DNA from: Gonocerus acuteangulatus
Lineage: Eukaryota; Arthropoda; Insecta; Hemiptera; Coreidae
DNA: 64,000 nucleotides
NCBI GenBank assembly: GCA_946811695.1
Contig: OX328125.1
Location: 49,693,998-49,757,997, forward strand
Direction: 5' to 3'
Below, piece by piece: positions 23,898-37,012 of this stretch (within the stretch, counting starts at the first letter, position 1; every line of letters starts with the position of its first letter). A program made the translations under genes and the position numbers. The notes below the pieces were generated by a model. That model did not search any database and was not told the DNA's origin. It was given only the letters and a program-made list of their open reading frames with translations.

Positions 23898-24469
23898 CAA
23901 CATATGTGGGCAACAACCGGCCCGCTGTAAGATTTGATCTGGCCCACGAGACATTTTATAAAATACCCATTCAAAATGTCTTCAAAAATACCTCGAAGAA
24001 GACCATTTTCCGCAGCTTAGAAAATTCGTAAGAAGATTGATTTGTGCTTTTGGCAGTACTTATAAATTCGAACAGTTCTTTTCAATGATGAAAGTTAGTA
24101 AATCAAAACAACGTACAATGCTGTTAATTAGGAAAATTCTTTAGGTCATTCAATCAGTGTAATTAACTCAAACATCGATGGATACCCAAATTCAAGCTCA
24201 AGTGCCTCATTGATTTCGTGTCGCTATTTTACCTAAATTAGTAATAATACCAAAATACACGATTTAATTATGATGTACCTATTTTTTTGTTAGGTTAATA
24301 AATTGTATTATAATAAGATTGTCATATTAATTCATGTCTGATATCTACCCCTAAAAATATGAACACTAGTTTGAAGTCCCATGTTATATTTTGAGCCATC
24401 TGTGCGGCTCGCGGATGTATTAGCACACTAAAGTTTGGTCCACAACATGTTAAAAGTTGCCCATACCTG
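23898..24469 (+). mobile_element. Internally deleted hAT element
   Basis: GTGGGCAACAACCGGCCCGC at the left and GTTGCCCATACCTG at the right form imperfect terminal inverted repeats of the GGGCAAC type common in hAT elements. GGCTCGCGGATGTATTAGC near the right end mirrors the GGCCCGC-rich subterminal region. It retains only the C-terminal part of a transposase (24004-24144). An 8-bp duplication could not be identified. Confidence 0.65.
24004..24144 (+). pseudogene. hAT transposase C-terminal dimerisation domain
   Basis: The frame from 24004 reads HFPQLRKFVRRLICAFGSTY, then KFEQFFSMMKVSKSKQRTML, then a stop at 24142. This is the hAT-family C-terminal signature: an FGSTY..E..FS.MK..KSK.R pattern as in ZBED/GTF2IRD2-type hAT transposases. 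The region after the stop still has family-like residues, so the stop is a mutation. The N-terminal BED finger and the catalytic DDE domain are missing. Intact proteins of this type are several hundred residues, so this is a relic. Confidence 0.8.
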
Positions 24470-25541
<1,072 letters not shown>

Positions 25542-25545
<4 letters not shown>

Positions 25546-26700
25546 ATAGATAAATATATATTTTAGATAGGCTATTTCTGTGACTGGAATATAAAATTAA
25601 TTAAATATTGAACAATTGATCAAAAATGATTTCAAAAGTTCAAAGTGTTGGAATTACTTATTTCATTAAATATTTATGTTATTAGTTAAATTGGAGATTA
25701 ATAATATTTAATATGCATAGAAATCTGAAAATGTTATATTTATCTAAATAAAGAGATGCGAGTGTATACAAACGCTCGCATACTTTATTCTCCTTTATTA
25801 GGTACTTCAAAATTTACAATTTTTTCTTTTTCAAAAATTACTTAGCAACTCAGCCACTCGTTATTTTCAAGGCAGTTAGAAATTTGTGTAAAGTAGCCTC
25901 AGTTCAATATACGAAAACATAAAATTTGAAAAAAAAAATTATCTTTTAAAAAGTTTTACCGTAAGGTGAATTTTTGGTTCCCGTATTTACAAAATAACAT
26001 AAAAATATTATTGTTATTAAAATACTTGTTTCTTTGAGAATTTATTGATCCAAGCAAAATATTCATGCTTAATGTAGATAACCACTACAATGAGAAATGA
26101 GGATATTTATAATTTATTTCAAAAAGAGAAAAACCTTTTATCTATTTCATATTCACTTTAGCTTTTCACATTTTGGTGATAAAAAATACTTATAATTGGA
26201 AGAGATATGCCCCTCTTCTATATTATATAGGAATTATATTCAAATATAAAAGTAGTAGTTGTAGTTTCTTCCAATTATTCACCTGTGTTAGTTTTTTTTT
26301 TCTTATACCTGTCATGTCTAAGGTAGGATATTTTCTATGTAGCCAATGTAGGATGTTTTTCTAGTTTTTAATATTTCTAAAAGGTCACAATCCATATAAA
26401 TACGCTATAAAATTGTCTAAATTCCAATAGGATTGGTCCATGCAATTTTCAAAATCTGTCAGATGCGCATAGTTTGAAACTTTCTAGTCTGTGTAACCAA
26501 TTGACGGTTTGTGTCCATGCTTTCATACATAACACTTCACCATAAGGTAGCATAGGCTCAACTTGACATTGACAAAACGTAAAATGAAATAACAGTCGTC
26601 CGTGACACAGACCAGCCGTCTTTAGAATAAAACTTTAACACATCCGTTTTGCCCATTTTCTAGATATTAAAATGTATATTTCATTCAAATATGTTTTGTT
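25542..26700. other. No gene seen
   Basis: Very AT-rich. The frame at 26173-26364 has low-complexity codon use and no motif. Confidence 0.55.
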
Positions 26701-26868
26701 TTTTTTACGGCGCATCGACTTCTGGACCATTAGCGCAGACATCCCTGGTGCAGCGAGGAATTATCTCAACAAACCGTGAGATGAGAAAATTCCTGCCACC
26801 GGTGGGACTCGAACCCACCATCTCTCCCACATGAGAATCTAAGCCACTTCACCACGGGGAGACCCCTC
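26701..26868 (-). mobile_element. tRNA-derived SINE, full-length type
   Basis: On the minus strand: GGGGTCTCCCCGTGGTGAAG (A box region), GGTGGGTTCGAGTCCCACCG (B box), GAATTTTCTCATCTCACGGT, GATGTCTGCGCTAATGGTCC and GATGCGCCGTAAAA with a poly-A tail. Same architecture as the copies at 37013 and 59599. The shared tail also appears on the 5S-type SINEs. Confidence 0.85.
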
Positions 26869-26939
26869 TCGTGATAATGTCAAATATTTCTGTTTCTTCT
26901 CTTTCATCAAGTTGCGTTTAATTTTTCAATTGGAAATTA

Positions 26940-27403
26940 TCTAATATATAAAATTCTCGTGTCACAGTTTTCGTTGCCATACTCCTCCGAAACGGCTTGA
27001 CCGATTTTGATGATATTTTTTGTGCTTATCCGGTATCTATGAGAATCGGCCAACATCTATTTTTCATCCCCCTAAATGTTAGGGGTAGTCCACCCCTAAA
27101 TTTTTTTTTTATTTTTTAGACAAAATTTTTAATTTCTATTTTTTTATGATACAACATACAAAAATACATACAATCCTCAATTTTCACCCTTCTACGATCA
27201 ACCCTTATTTTTTAATAGCCATTTTGGTAATTTAATCATTTTTCCTCTCCGGTCGAAAACTGATCAATCGTCATTTAATTAGTTATCCCCGCCAGATGTC
27301 TACATTTTGATAGCTGACCCGGAGTCCTGAATAGCAGAATAAATATTTAAAAAAAATTATTGAATCGACTGTTAGGCGGTACGAAGTTCGCCGGGTCAGC
27401 TAG
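26940..27403 (+). mobile_element. 464-bp Helitron, a second family
   Basis: Begins TCTAATATATAAAATTCTCG after an A and ends AAGTTCGCCGGGTCAGCTAG before a T. TC start, CTAG end and A/T flanks are all present. Internal text (CGTTGCCATACTCCTCCGAAA, CTTGACCGATTTTGATGA) differs from the 12896/62404 family. It is non-coding. A LINE fragment lies 14 bp beyond its 3' end. Confidence 0.8.
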
Positions 27404-27416
27404 TTTTTTATAAAAT

Positions 27417-27809
27417 TAGGTATTCAAAAATAAGTTAATGTACCTCCTTTAATCAGAAATAAAATCGGTCAAATGTAATTGAAATTTGCCATTTATTTCT
27501 TCTTGTAAAGTCTGCCAGAATATGCTTCATGGATAAGTCTGCACGGCAGTAGACACAAGTCAGACTGCCTTGCGCTAATTGTCCAGATAACGACGCTCCG
27601 GAAAAAATAAATAAAAAAGTGGATCTGTTATGTCTCAAAATGTAGGGATGAGTCTTGTATGTATGTCCGATTCTTAGACGGCATATGTTAACTTCTTCTA
27701 GTCCATTTGATGTTACCGGATGATAATTCATCTGGGTGCTGATTTCTGAAAGTTTATTGAATCGAGTCATGTCGGGAAGATGTAAATAGCTTTGTTTCCA
27801 ATTGTACAA
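27417..27809 (-). pseudogene. LINE ORF2 C-terminal fragment
   Basis: The minus-strand frame contains VNICRLRIGHTYKTHPYIL and then CVYCRADLSMKHILADF. The RLRIGHT..TH block followed by C-x2-C...H is the conserved C-terminal zinc-knuckle region that follows RNase H in Jockey/I-group LINE ORF2 proteins. The final cysteine appears as F. An insertion-like SFLFIFSGASLSGQL stretch separates the two motifs. The reverse transcriptase is absent. The same motif is seen on the plus strand at 38120, so at least two LINE copies of this type are present. Confidence 0.75.
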
Positions 27810-28309
27810 TATTTATTATTTGGAATAAACCTTGAAAGTACTGTCAATGCCAAACAGCTATTATATTACTAACCCAAGAAACATAAAATGTGAAAACCGC
27901 TTTATAGAAAAAAAAAAACCGTGGATGAGTGCCAGCCATAATTTAGGCCACATATTTAATGTAGAAAACCTACGAAGGAAAGGAAATGCTGCCATCTATA
28001 TCTTTGAATAATGTGTAATATTATGTGTAAACCTTATAAGCAATATTCGTTTTCATATAGTTTTATGAGTATTAATAAGCAGGGTTGCAGAGAGTTTTGA
28101 CAGTCCTCATATTACGTCAAAAGGGACACGTGGGTTTGTGTACTGTCTTGTAATGAGTATATACAACTGTCCAAGAAATAAACAATCTAAAATAAATGGG
28201 ATTATGAAGAAAATGAATAATGATAGGACATTACCTGATTAATTTAGATCACATTAAAAAAAAAATAAACCGACACAACATCCGAAAATAAAAACGTTTC
28301 AAAAATCCG
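27810..28309. other. No gene seen
   Basis: AT-rich, nothing recognised. Confidence 0.5.
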
Positions 28310-28480
28310 ACTGCATGCTAAAGTATGGCCCGCTTCGGGAAGACTGAAGCTGTGCCGAGTCCTCCGGAGTGATGTTGTTACGTCATAAGTGGAGGGGGTA
28401 TGACGTCAGGATGTACCATCGCTGTTTACCTCTGGCCACGCCCGAATCCCAGAGGCCACACCGCTTTCTGGATCAAAGGA
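28310..28480. promoter_or_regulatory. GC-rich island with two CRE-like sites
   Basis: TTACGTCA (28379-28386) and a perfect TGACGTCA (28401-28408) lie 14 bp apart in an island much richer in G and C than its surroundings. CCTCTGG...CCAGAGG forms a short hairpin just downstream. CREB/ATF proteins bind TGACGTCA. No adjacent coding exon was recognised, so a regulatory role is speculative. Confidence 0.25.
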
Positions 28481-30245
28481 CCCAAATCATATTCATAATA
28501 AGGACTTTAAAAGCATTAGTCCCCAGACTGGTTTCATCTTAAGAAAATCAACATCTGTCACGATGAATAAAAGATTTGATTTAATAACTAATCATTAATA
28601 ATTAGCATAAACAAGAAGTCGTTGCCGTAAGGTTTTGAACGGCTAATAAAAACATCTAGAAACGGCCTGCAAGCCGATGTAAAAGTCTATCTTTTGAAAT
28701 GTTGTTGTCTCTGAAATAGAATGAATATTTTGTTTCAGTTTTTTTCACTGATAACTATGTTCTGTATTGGTGCGTCTATCTCCAGCGCTTTTTATCTTTC
28801 TTTTTTTTTTTTTTTTTTTTTTAAACTGTTGAAAATATATATAATAAATAATATAACATTATGAGCTCGTAAACGTTTTATTTTTCAATATTTACTAGAT
28901 TTACTTTTTTTAAGATGTTATTAGTTTCAAATTTTTAGATATTATTCTTGGAAACGATGTAGAGAGAAGTAAAAAAAATGATGGAATATTTATTAATGAA
29001 AAACATTTATTTAAAATTATTAGTTCTTATTTTAAATTGTTATCATTTTTGGGGTAGGTTATCTCAGTTCGCTGGGGGTTATTTTTCCTTGGGGACACTG
29101 GGAATATGGATGGATATATATATTATTATCTTCATTATTCATTTATGTCTTATTTATATGACTTTCAAAGTGTTCTGACAATTCTTGCAACGTCGAGTCA
29201 CCGACGGATTCTGGTTTCTGAAACAGTAACGTATTATTAGTTCGTCCAATTATTTCAGACATTTGGCTGCACTGGCAGTTGTATTCGGTATCAAACTATT
29301 GGTCGAAATAATAACTGCAAATATTTAAAAAGATCTTTAAACCGTCAGGATCCAATCAATAACTAAATAACAGTCGGGATATAAATTATATCAGCAGTAT
29401 TGTTTTACTTGTCAATGATGAAAATGTATGATTTCTACAGATCGATCCGCAAGAAAAAGGCTTTGATCCTGATCTGATCCGTCAAGTAAATTTGTAGCTG
29501 TGAATCTTAGTCCGGCATACACACAGATATACATTCATATTCACTAGTTTAATAGAAAGAAAATCATCTGGTTAGGAAAAGAAATTTCTATTATTACCGG
29601 AACAATTCGAAATAAAGGGAGCTTAGATATTAAATTACTGGGACGTCATCTACACAATGTAAAATTTCAAAAAATCCTATTTTAAATCTACATAATTCCA
29701 CCTACCATAGACCTCCAATTTCGGGCAAGACATTTTTATTGAATTAAGTTTCCTTTTTTATTTAAATATTATTTTTAGTTCTAAATATTTCATGAATGTA
29801 TAAAAAAAATATAACAGAATATAAAGATGAGGTTCAAGGAAGCAAATAATATATTCGTTATTGTACTATTTGAATCATTCGTATGTTGAAAAATAGGCCA
29901 CGTTTAGTAAGACGTCAGCAGCCCATAAGCGATGCAGTGGCCAACAATTTGTTAACTTCTGTTTATCTGTTAGTAAATTGCTGCGTTTTAACGTTCTGGA
30001 TACTATGAACTTTCAATAAGAAAGGGTCTTTATAGGAAAACATATTGACTAACATAAACAAATTGACTTTAAATTACATTTTACTTATTTTAAGAAGGGT
30101 TTCGTCGTGGTTTAGTGCGTCATATAATCCTTCTTCATGGGCATAGAGGAGAGGAAGAATAGTTCCTTATCTTAGAGGGTACAATTCAGAGATTTCCATA
30201 AATGTAGTCTGCACGATACGGAACTCTTCTCTCCCTCCTCCATAA
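28481..30245. other. No gene seen
   Basis: AT-rich with a poly-T run near 28800. Open frames are AT-driven. Confidence 0.55.
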
Positions 30246-30285
30246 CCCTGAAGAAGGCTTGTAAGTGAAGCTGAAACGTTGGCAT
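30246..30285 (+). other. Hammerhead/Penelope-like motif
   Basis: CCCTGAAGAAGGCTTGTAAG followed by TGAAGCTGAAACGTTGGC. The GCTT/AAGC pairing and the GAAACGTTGG ending are the degenerate form of the hammerhead-like motif that accompanies Penelope-like elements. No reverse transcriptase is seen nearby. Confidence 0.4.
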
Positions 30286-30762
30286 AAATAAAACTCATTT
30301 CAGTTATAAAATGCAGTTTTATTCAACATGTGACCTAACGCCGATCATCTACACCTTCTCAATCTCAACTACTATCTCTTCACAAAAACAAATGATGTCA
30401 ATTACTTAATTAAAATGATCTGAACATGTTTCTCACACATTTAAGAGCCTCTTTAAGAAGTCAAATACACACTATTCTATCTACTATATATTTGTCAAAC
30501 ACCACTCACTCACTGACCTACCACTAGACAGAAAATTTAAAATTTTGCATGGACTATCCCTTTAGAACGCAACCACTCGCTAAGAAAGGATTTTTTTAAT
30601 ATTCAAATTTTTAAGTATTTTTAGAGAGGTTTGAATTTTTAGTTGCTTAGAGCACGCGAGTCTTGGCAGCATGCGTTGCTAGGACGATAAAAGGTCAGCT
30701 GTTACCGTACTGTAAATATTTTATACTGGTATTATTTTTATTTGCGGTTAATTACAACTATT

Positions 30763-30993
30763 ATGGCAGACCTTGAATTACTAGAAATGAACAGTGATTT
30801 TGTCCCTCATAGAGTTTAGGCTATATCTGGTGTTGGTCCATCCGAGGTAATAATATCCCGAACCCTTGCACAGCCTCCTCACCCATCAGAATCCCCAGTC
30901 AGAACACTTCTTGATAATGCTCGCAAATGTAATAGGTCTTTCCAAATGACATCTTGGAAAAATGAATTTTTAAGTTTTTACAACGAATTTTAA
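30763..30993 (+). pseudogene. Unidentified 76-residue frame with one stop
   Basis: From ATG at 30763 the frame reads MADLELLEMNSDFVPHRV, a TAG at 30817, then continues open (including RTLAQPPHPSESPVRTLLDN and NRSFQMTSWKNEFLSFYNEF) to TAA at 30991. The composition is balanced and protein-like, unlike the AT-driven frames around it. No family is recognised. It could be a decayed transposon or host exon. Confidence 0.3.
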
Positions 30994-31069
30994 CCTGTAC
31001 TGGTTAAACTGCTGTTACTGCTAACCTATAGATAACGGGTTATCTCTACGTTATCTGTTTCTTGACACT

Positions 31070-31132
31070 GGCCCGGAGCGCCCCACTGTTAAGAAACATT
31101 ATACTTTGATTACTTATCAATTGATGAATAAC
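31070..31132 (+). repeat. Single diverged unit of the 70-bp satellite
   Basis: CCCGGAGCGCCCCACTGTTA, AGAAACATTATACTTTGATT and ACTTATCAATTGATGAATAA match the satellite unit at 22551 in order, with substitutions and a small insertion. Confidence 0.8.
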
Positions 31133-31324
31133 TTATACTATGACGGAAATCAATTTTGATGATACGTTATTTAACGCAATCAAATAAGTACTTATCTGCC
31201 GTGACGAAGCATGGGGTTTCAGCTACTTACTAATAATAAAGCCAAAGTGTACTAAGGCTACCCTTATCCTAAAACAGTATCATAATTAGCAAAACGTATA
31301 CGAATGCCATTACAGAAGACTGTA

Positions 31325-34164
31325 CAGGGTGTCCCAAAAATAATGGTCATCCTTTGGCCAGAATATTCTCCAATGCGAGATTGGAAAAAATAACCCCCAT
31401 ATTACCCCCCGCAAAATTGACCTTGAAATTTTATCCAAGGTCAATTTTTTTTATTGCATATTTTGAATCTACGAGTCAAGAGGAAGAAAAAAGTCAACGG
31501 CACCATAGGTCAGAAATGACTCCTTATGGTCAAAATGACCATTAACAGCGTATACGTGGGCCATGCTATTCCAATCGAAAAATGGTGGCCGAAATTGACA
31601 ATAATTATTTTTACATGGTCTACTAACACTGCCTTACACAAAATACCTCCTTTGAATTTTTTAGAAAAAGCATCTTCCAGTATAAAAAAAATATAAGTAT
31701 ATTGAAAAACAGCCCTCTCAGCGGAATTCATGAGGTTATTCTCGAAGCTTATCAAGAGTTCTTTGCTATTAGTTTTCAATCAGTCGCTGAAATTACTCAT
31801 TAGGGGTTTCACAGGTCATGTATGATTTTCATGAACCAGCCAATTTTTCCAAATTTCTCGTTTTGTTTTCAACGTGAAAGAGGTTTCTCCTTTCCGTGGA
31901 CTTTTTTTTTTTTTTTTAGTGAAGACATACTAAGAGGTAGTTGACAAGGAGTAATAATCACCATGATCGAAGACATCCTTCACCATTAACAAAAATGGTG
32001 CATTAGAAGGAAAATATGGGCAAATTTCACATAATCACAAGCGAAAATGCTTGAATTAAAACCTTCATGCAAGATAATATTCATCCAGTTATTAATCAGT
32101 CCTTAGGATCAAAACGTTCAAGACAGTCTTTTTTTTTCTGTAATCATAAAAGTTATTAAGAGAATGCTATTAACTATTAATTTGTTTAATTTTTTAAGGG
32201 AGAGAGAGAAGGGGCTGAGCCCCTCAGGAATGCAACTTATATTTTTGTTAATAATTGTCGATAAGAAGCTTAGTTATGGATTAGTAGGGTGAGGTAGGAA
32301 TGAGATGAGGAGGCATGTCCATTCTAAAAGTGAGGATTACCAGGTATATGATTGATTTAGTTTGTCGCCCGCCATGGACAGAAGACGGAGGCAGCATTTT
32401 ATTGACAGGAGAAGAGAGCGGCAGATGCTAAGAGCGATCGACCTAGCCTTCGGGAACTACGCTGAGGCTAGGCGGTTATTTCAAAACTGGGCGTCGACTG
32501 CCGGCTTGAGCTGTTCCAGATCGAAGGGCTTTCCAGCGGCTTGACCAGCGCTTCCATGACGTTGGTCTGGATAACCGCGTGATCGGAGGCCGTGGTCGTC
32601 CTCGAATCCCTCTCGGAATAGAGGATAGAATAATTGCCCTCGCCAGATCCAGGCCTACAATGGGGCTAAGAAGAATGGCCCATGCTACGGGAGTCGCGAG
32701 GATGACGGTCAGCCGGATCCTGCGGGAAGAAGGTCTCCGGCCCTTCAGATTACAACAAGTTCAGCAGTTGAGGCCCGGGGATCAGGAGCAGAGAGCATTG
32801 TTTTGCAGGTGGATGCTGGAAAAGTTGGAACATCATCCACACTTCCTGCAGCGGGTTTTCTGGACTGACGAAAGTTCTTTTCCGAGCGTCAGCGTCCACA
32901 ACAGGCAAAATGTGAGGATTTGGGAGCGGCGAAATCGCCATGCCATGGTGCAGAGAGTCATCCAAGGACGCTTTGCGGTCAATGTGTGGGGTGGTATCAT
33001 CGGAGACACCATTGTTGGCCCATTCTTCTTCCGACGGTTGGCAGGAGTGGCTTACTTAACGTTCCTCCGAACCAGCCTGCTGGGGAGTTAAGGCGAGTCA
33101 TCCCAACTCACCGTCGGAGGAGAATATACTTCATGCACGACGGGGCCCCACCTCACCACACCATATTTGTCAGAGCGTTCCTCGGAGATATGTTTGGCAC
33201 TAGGTGGATTGGTCGTCACCCAGCTCCTCATGTCTGGCCTCCTCGATCCCCGGACTTCAACGCCATGGATTTCTTCTTTTGGGGCGCTGTGAAGACCTTG
33301 GTCTATGGAACGGCTGAGCCTTTCAGGAATCCTAATCAGCTCAAGGCGCGAATAGCCTGGGCTTTTCAAAGAATGAGGAGAAATTCTCGCCAGGTCCTTA
33401 ACCGAGTGAGACGGAATTTGAGGGCAAGGTTAGGAGCTTGCCTCAGGAACGAAGGCAGACATGTTGAGGCTGGAGAGCAGGCCCAATTGCTACGAGCGCT
33501 AGGGGAAGATGGCTCTGTTTTGTGGTCGAGGGAGTGACACTTCAGACCCCTCCTTCATAATGAAAACAAATGGAGGTAAATGGAAAGCTTTGCTGGTTCA
33601 TGAAATTCCTACATAACCTGTGAAATCCCTAATGAGTAATTTCAGCGATTGATTGAAAGCTTAAGGTGAAGAGCTCTTGATAAGCTTCGAGAATAACCTC
33701 ATGAAGGCATTCCTGTCTATTGTAAAATGTGAGTTATGGATCTTCAATTAATGCCGCTAACAGGGCCGTTTTTCAATACATTCATATTTTTTTAAACTGG
33801 AAGATGCTTTTTAAAAAATTCAAACGAAGTATTTTTGCGTAAGGCGATGTTACTAAAAAATGTAAAAAAAAAAAAAAAAAAAAGAAATGATCAATATCGG
33901 CCACCATTTGTCGATTGGAATGGAATGGCCCACGTATACGCTGTTAATGGTCATTTTGACCATAAGGAGTCATTTCTGACCTATGGTGCCGTTGCCTTTT
34001 TTCTTCCTCTTGACTCGTAGATTCAAAATACGCAATAAAAAAATTTGACCTTGACTAAAATTTCAAGGTCAATTTTGCGGGGGGTAATATGGGGGTTATT
34101 TTTTCCGATCTCGCATTGGAGAATATTCTGGCCAAAGGACGACCATTATTTTTGGGACACCCTG
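31325..34164 (+). mobile_element. Mariner-like element with about 580-bp inverted repeats
   Basis: The ends are CAGGGTGTCCCAAAAATAAT and ATTATTTTTGGGACACCCTG, each flanked by TA (31323-31324 and 34165-34166), the IS630-Tc1-mariner target. The inverted repeats extend about 580 bp inward (31325-31845 and 33588-34164), with indels that show age. A frameshifted DDE transposase lies between them. The total of 2840 bp is long for a mariner because of the arms. Confidence 0.92.
32374..33537 (+). pseudogene. Mariner-like DDE transposase, frameshifted
   Basis: Start ATG at 32374 (MDRRRRQHFIDRRRERQ). The coding sequence changes frame near 32500 and again near 33080. The middle part has a helix-turn-helix region (GLRRMAHATGVARMTVSRIL) and the first catalytic D in VFWTDESSF. 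The last part has the second D in FMHDGAPPHH and the third in WPPRSPDFNAMDFFFWG, about 42 residues after the second, so a DDD triad in a non-canonical spacing. In mariner-type enzymes these residues bind the metal ions that cut and rejoin the element ends. Joined length would be near 385 residues, about family size, but two frameshifts make it inactive. Its GC content is clearly above its flanks. Confidence 0.9.
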
Positions 34165-34166
34165 TA

Positions 34167-35261
34167 CAGGCGTCTCACACTTGTGTGACTCACGCAGAGT
34201 TGATATTATTAAATGAATTGTACTTCGCCCTGCCATATATATTGTTAATGACTTTCCTATTGTGACCTTTTAGAAAAAAGTATAATCATTATTTTTGCAA
34301 CAAGTATTGGACTAGAAGAAGAGATATTTAAGGTAACTACGCAATTCTCCGATCGATTATTACTGAATAACAAAACCGTAAAAAGCAAAGAAAATCAGTA
34401 TTCGACTATTACTAACTGAATGAACTTCAGTTACGTTCATTCATAATGATGAAAATAATTACATATACTGACGCACTAGTGACGCCTATTTCTGGCTTTC
34501 CTAACGAGCATCACCTTAAGGCTTTATTTATTGTCCGTCACATTGTGAAAGAGTTACGCTCACTACAAAAATAACTTCATACTAGCTCTTGACTGAATGG
34601 GCGAAATGCATTGATATTTCTTGCTTTTTTTTAACCTGTCTTCTTTCAAACATCTGCACAATTTTTCAGGCGACTATGACAATTTCTTATACAGTAGTGA
34701 ATGTAGAGCAGAAATTTATATTTAAAATACAAAATATGAAATAGTATTCTTAAATGATTCATTCATTTGCCATAATTTATTAAATCATTGCAAGATAGGA
34801 CATTATAAGCCGTGAATGTTTATGTTTTAGAAAAATTAAGTCATCAGGAAGACCAAATTAGTTAAACCCAATTCCGTTTTTAGCTGTTTCCAAAAGGAAC
34901 ATAGCTCTTCAGGTCTCTCTCATAAAAGAACTTTTCAAGAAGTTCTTTAAATCTTTATCGATCCTAAAATGATCGATTGACAACCCAATTTCCCCCCATA
35001 ATTTTTAGAATTTAAAAATGGCTCTTGGTGTCTCTTAACGCGACCGAATGAACATTCATTGGACCTAAGCACAAATTTTTAACTTTCTCCAGAACTTCTC
35101 TAGAGACTCTGACTTTGGAATTTCGAATTTAATGAGGTAATTTTTAAACGGATTAGCGGAGAATTAAATTCTATCAATTTTGAATATGTCATGTATTCTC
35201 TGAATGATTTGACATCAAGTTTCATTTGTAAATTTCATAATTATGGATAAAGAAGTGGACG
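34167..35261. other. No gene seen
   Basis: AT-rich sequence without recognised features. Confidence 0.55.
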
Positions 35262-35310
35262 GCGCTAATGGCCTAGACGTCGATGCGCCGTAAAAAAAAT
35301 AAAAAAAATG
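35262..35310 (+). mobile_element. SINE 3' tail remnant
   Basis: GGCGCTAATGGCCTAGACGT then GATGCGCCGT and A-rich DNA: the tail shared by the tRNA- and 5S-type SINEs, without a head. A 5'-truncated insertion. Confidence 0.7.
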
Positions 35311-35394
35311 GAGTGTCAATCGATCTGTGATCACCTTTTATATATGTGTGTATACAATTTGATACATATCGTTCCTATAGCAAAAAATTGGACG

Positions 35395-35725
35395 AGTTCG
35401 TTAACCAGCAAAATTAGTACAACCGGAAGGGGGGGGGGTACTCCTGACCAAAATTACTATTTTGCCTACACCGGCTGCAATTGATATTTCATTTCAACGA
35501 AACTCGGCAAACGTTTTGGGTGTTTAAGGGAAAGATAAGTTGACGAAATAAATTAAATCGATCCATTAAGAGAGGAAGGTAGCCTGAACCCAAATTACTA
35601 ATTTACCCGTACCAGCCGTAATTTGCACTTTCTTGTAACGAAATGGGGTGTACATGATCCCCTTCAATACGAACATGCGTTTTAAAACACGAAACAAAGT
35701 CGGTCCATTGGAAGTAAGGGTATAT
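35395..35725. repeat. Two degenerate units of about 141 bp
   Basis: ACCAAAATTACTATTTTGCC at 35448 and ACCCAAATTACTAATTTACC at 35589 start related blocks with CACCGGCTGCAATT/ACCAGCCGTAATTT and AACGAAAC/AACGAAATGG. GAGTTCGTTAACCAGCAAAA at 35396 is a reversed fragment of repeat family A. Confidence 0.6.
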
Positions 35726-36319
35726 TCTGCATTAAGTACAAATTGAATGAAGCCGCTAAATTGACACTGCCAGGAGCCTTACTGAATTCTTCTAAACAGC
35801 TGTTTTCTGTCATCTAAGTTATGGTGGTTCTGTTTTTGAATGTGTACATTTCTATTATTCATTATGATCAATTAATGTAGAGTAGTACTGCGCACACAAA
35901 TCACTCCGAAAGAAAATTAATATTATTATTATAATACTACTAAATACTATTCATTTTTGTTTTTTATAAACAAAAAATAAAAATAAAAATAATCAGAAAT
36001 AATGACTAACCTTTCCACCTTCTAAAGAATGTTCTTAGTAATGTGGCTTCTTCGTCACGGACTTTCTTACATTTATTATGTTTTGTAAGTAGTATACAAA
36101 TTGCAATATTTTGTATAAAGATTGTGCCACGCATAACTGAATAATATAGTTCAACAAATCATAAATCATGAATACAATCGTAAAAAATAAAATTCAATCA
36201 AAACTCAAACTAATATAATTCTACAAAAATCATTTTTATGAAACTTTAATCACTTTTACACAGTACTGAATATAACGTGAGCGAAGTAGCTATCAAATCG
36301 TTCAAAAAAAATGATCTTG
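35726..36319. other. No gene seen
   Basis: AT-rich. The dispersed-repeat block CCACCTTCTAAAGAATGTTC lies at 36015. Confidence 0.5.
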
Positions 36320-36395
36320 CCTGACTGGGATTTGAATTTAGGTCCTCTGTTCCCGCACCGGTTTCTTAAGCTAAAAGGCTACCCAGGGGCCAAAA
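36320..36395 (-). mobile_element. tRNA-derived SINE head fragment
   Basis: Minus strand: GGGTAGCCTTTTAGCTTAAG resembles an A box and AAATTCAAATCCCAGTCAGG a B box at tRNA spacing. No tail is present. Confidence 0.5.
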
Positions 36396-37012
36396 CCTTG
36401 AATATTTCTCAAGCCAGACAATGTTATGACAGTAAGCCTCCAGAGTATCGCCTCTAGAATATAAATTTATAAGAACGGTTTTAAGTCTTTAACGATGCGT
36501 TTAGAACTCAACAATTAACTTCTGCAGAATGTTATAATCTTCGTTCTGGGGGATCTAATATTTATTTAAGTAAATCCGTACGACGAAAGAAAGTTTGACC
36601 TAATCGATGGAATAGATTGTTGATATATATATATATATATATTTTTTTTCTTTTTCAAAGTAGAAATATTCATGAGGGTATTCGTTTAGGTAATTTGTCA
36701 CCCGGTAGAGCTGCTCTTAGTGACGTCAATTCGTGTGAAGACATTCTAGGAAACACTATGTTTAACTTGAACGTGGTTTCGACCTTCCTTTTGTCATAGC
36801 ATGTTATTATTATTGTTTTTTTTTGTTTTTTTAAATGCCGCGTTGTGAAAACAAACTTACTAGAACTCTAATAAATCATTACTAGATTATTTTTAGTTTT
36901 CCCACTAAATTTTTTGGTTCTTAGAAGAACTATAATTATTATTATCGTGAAACAAATTTCATTTTTCATATATGGTGCACTTTCTAATAAATGCTATTAA
37001 TTCAAGGCTAAA
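36396..37012. other. No gene seen
   Basis: AT-rich with a short TA run near 36622. Nothing recognised. Confidence 0.5.
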
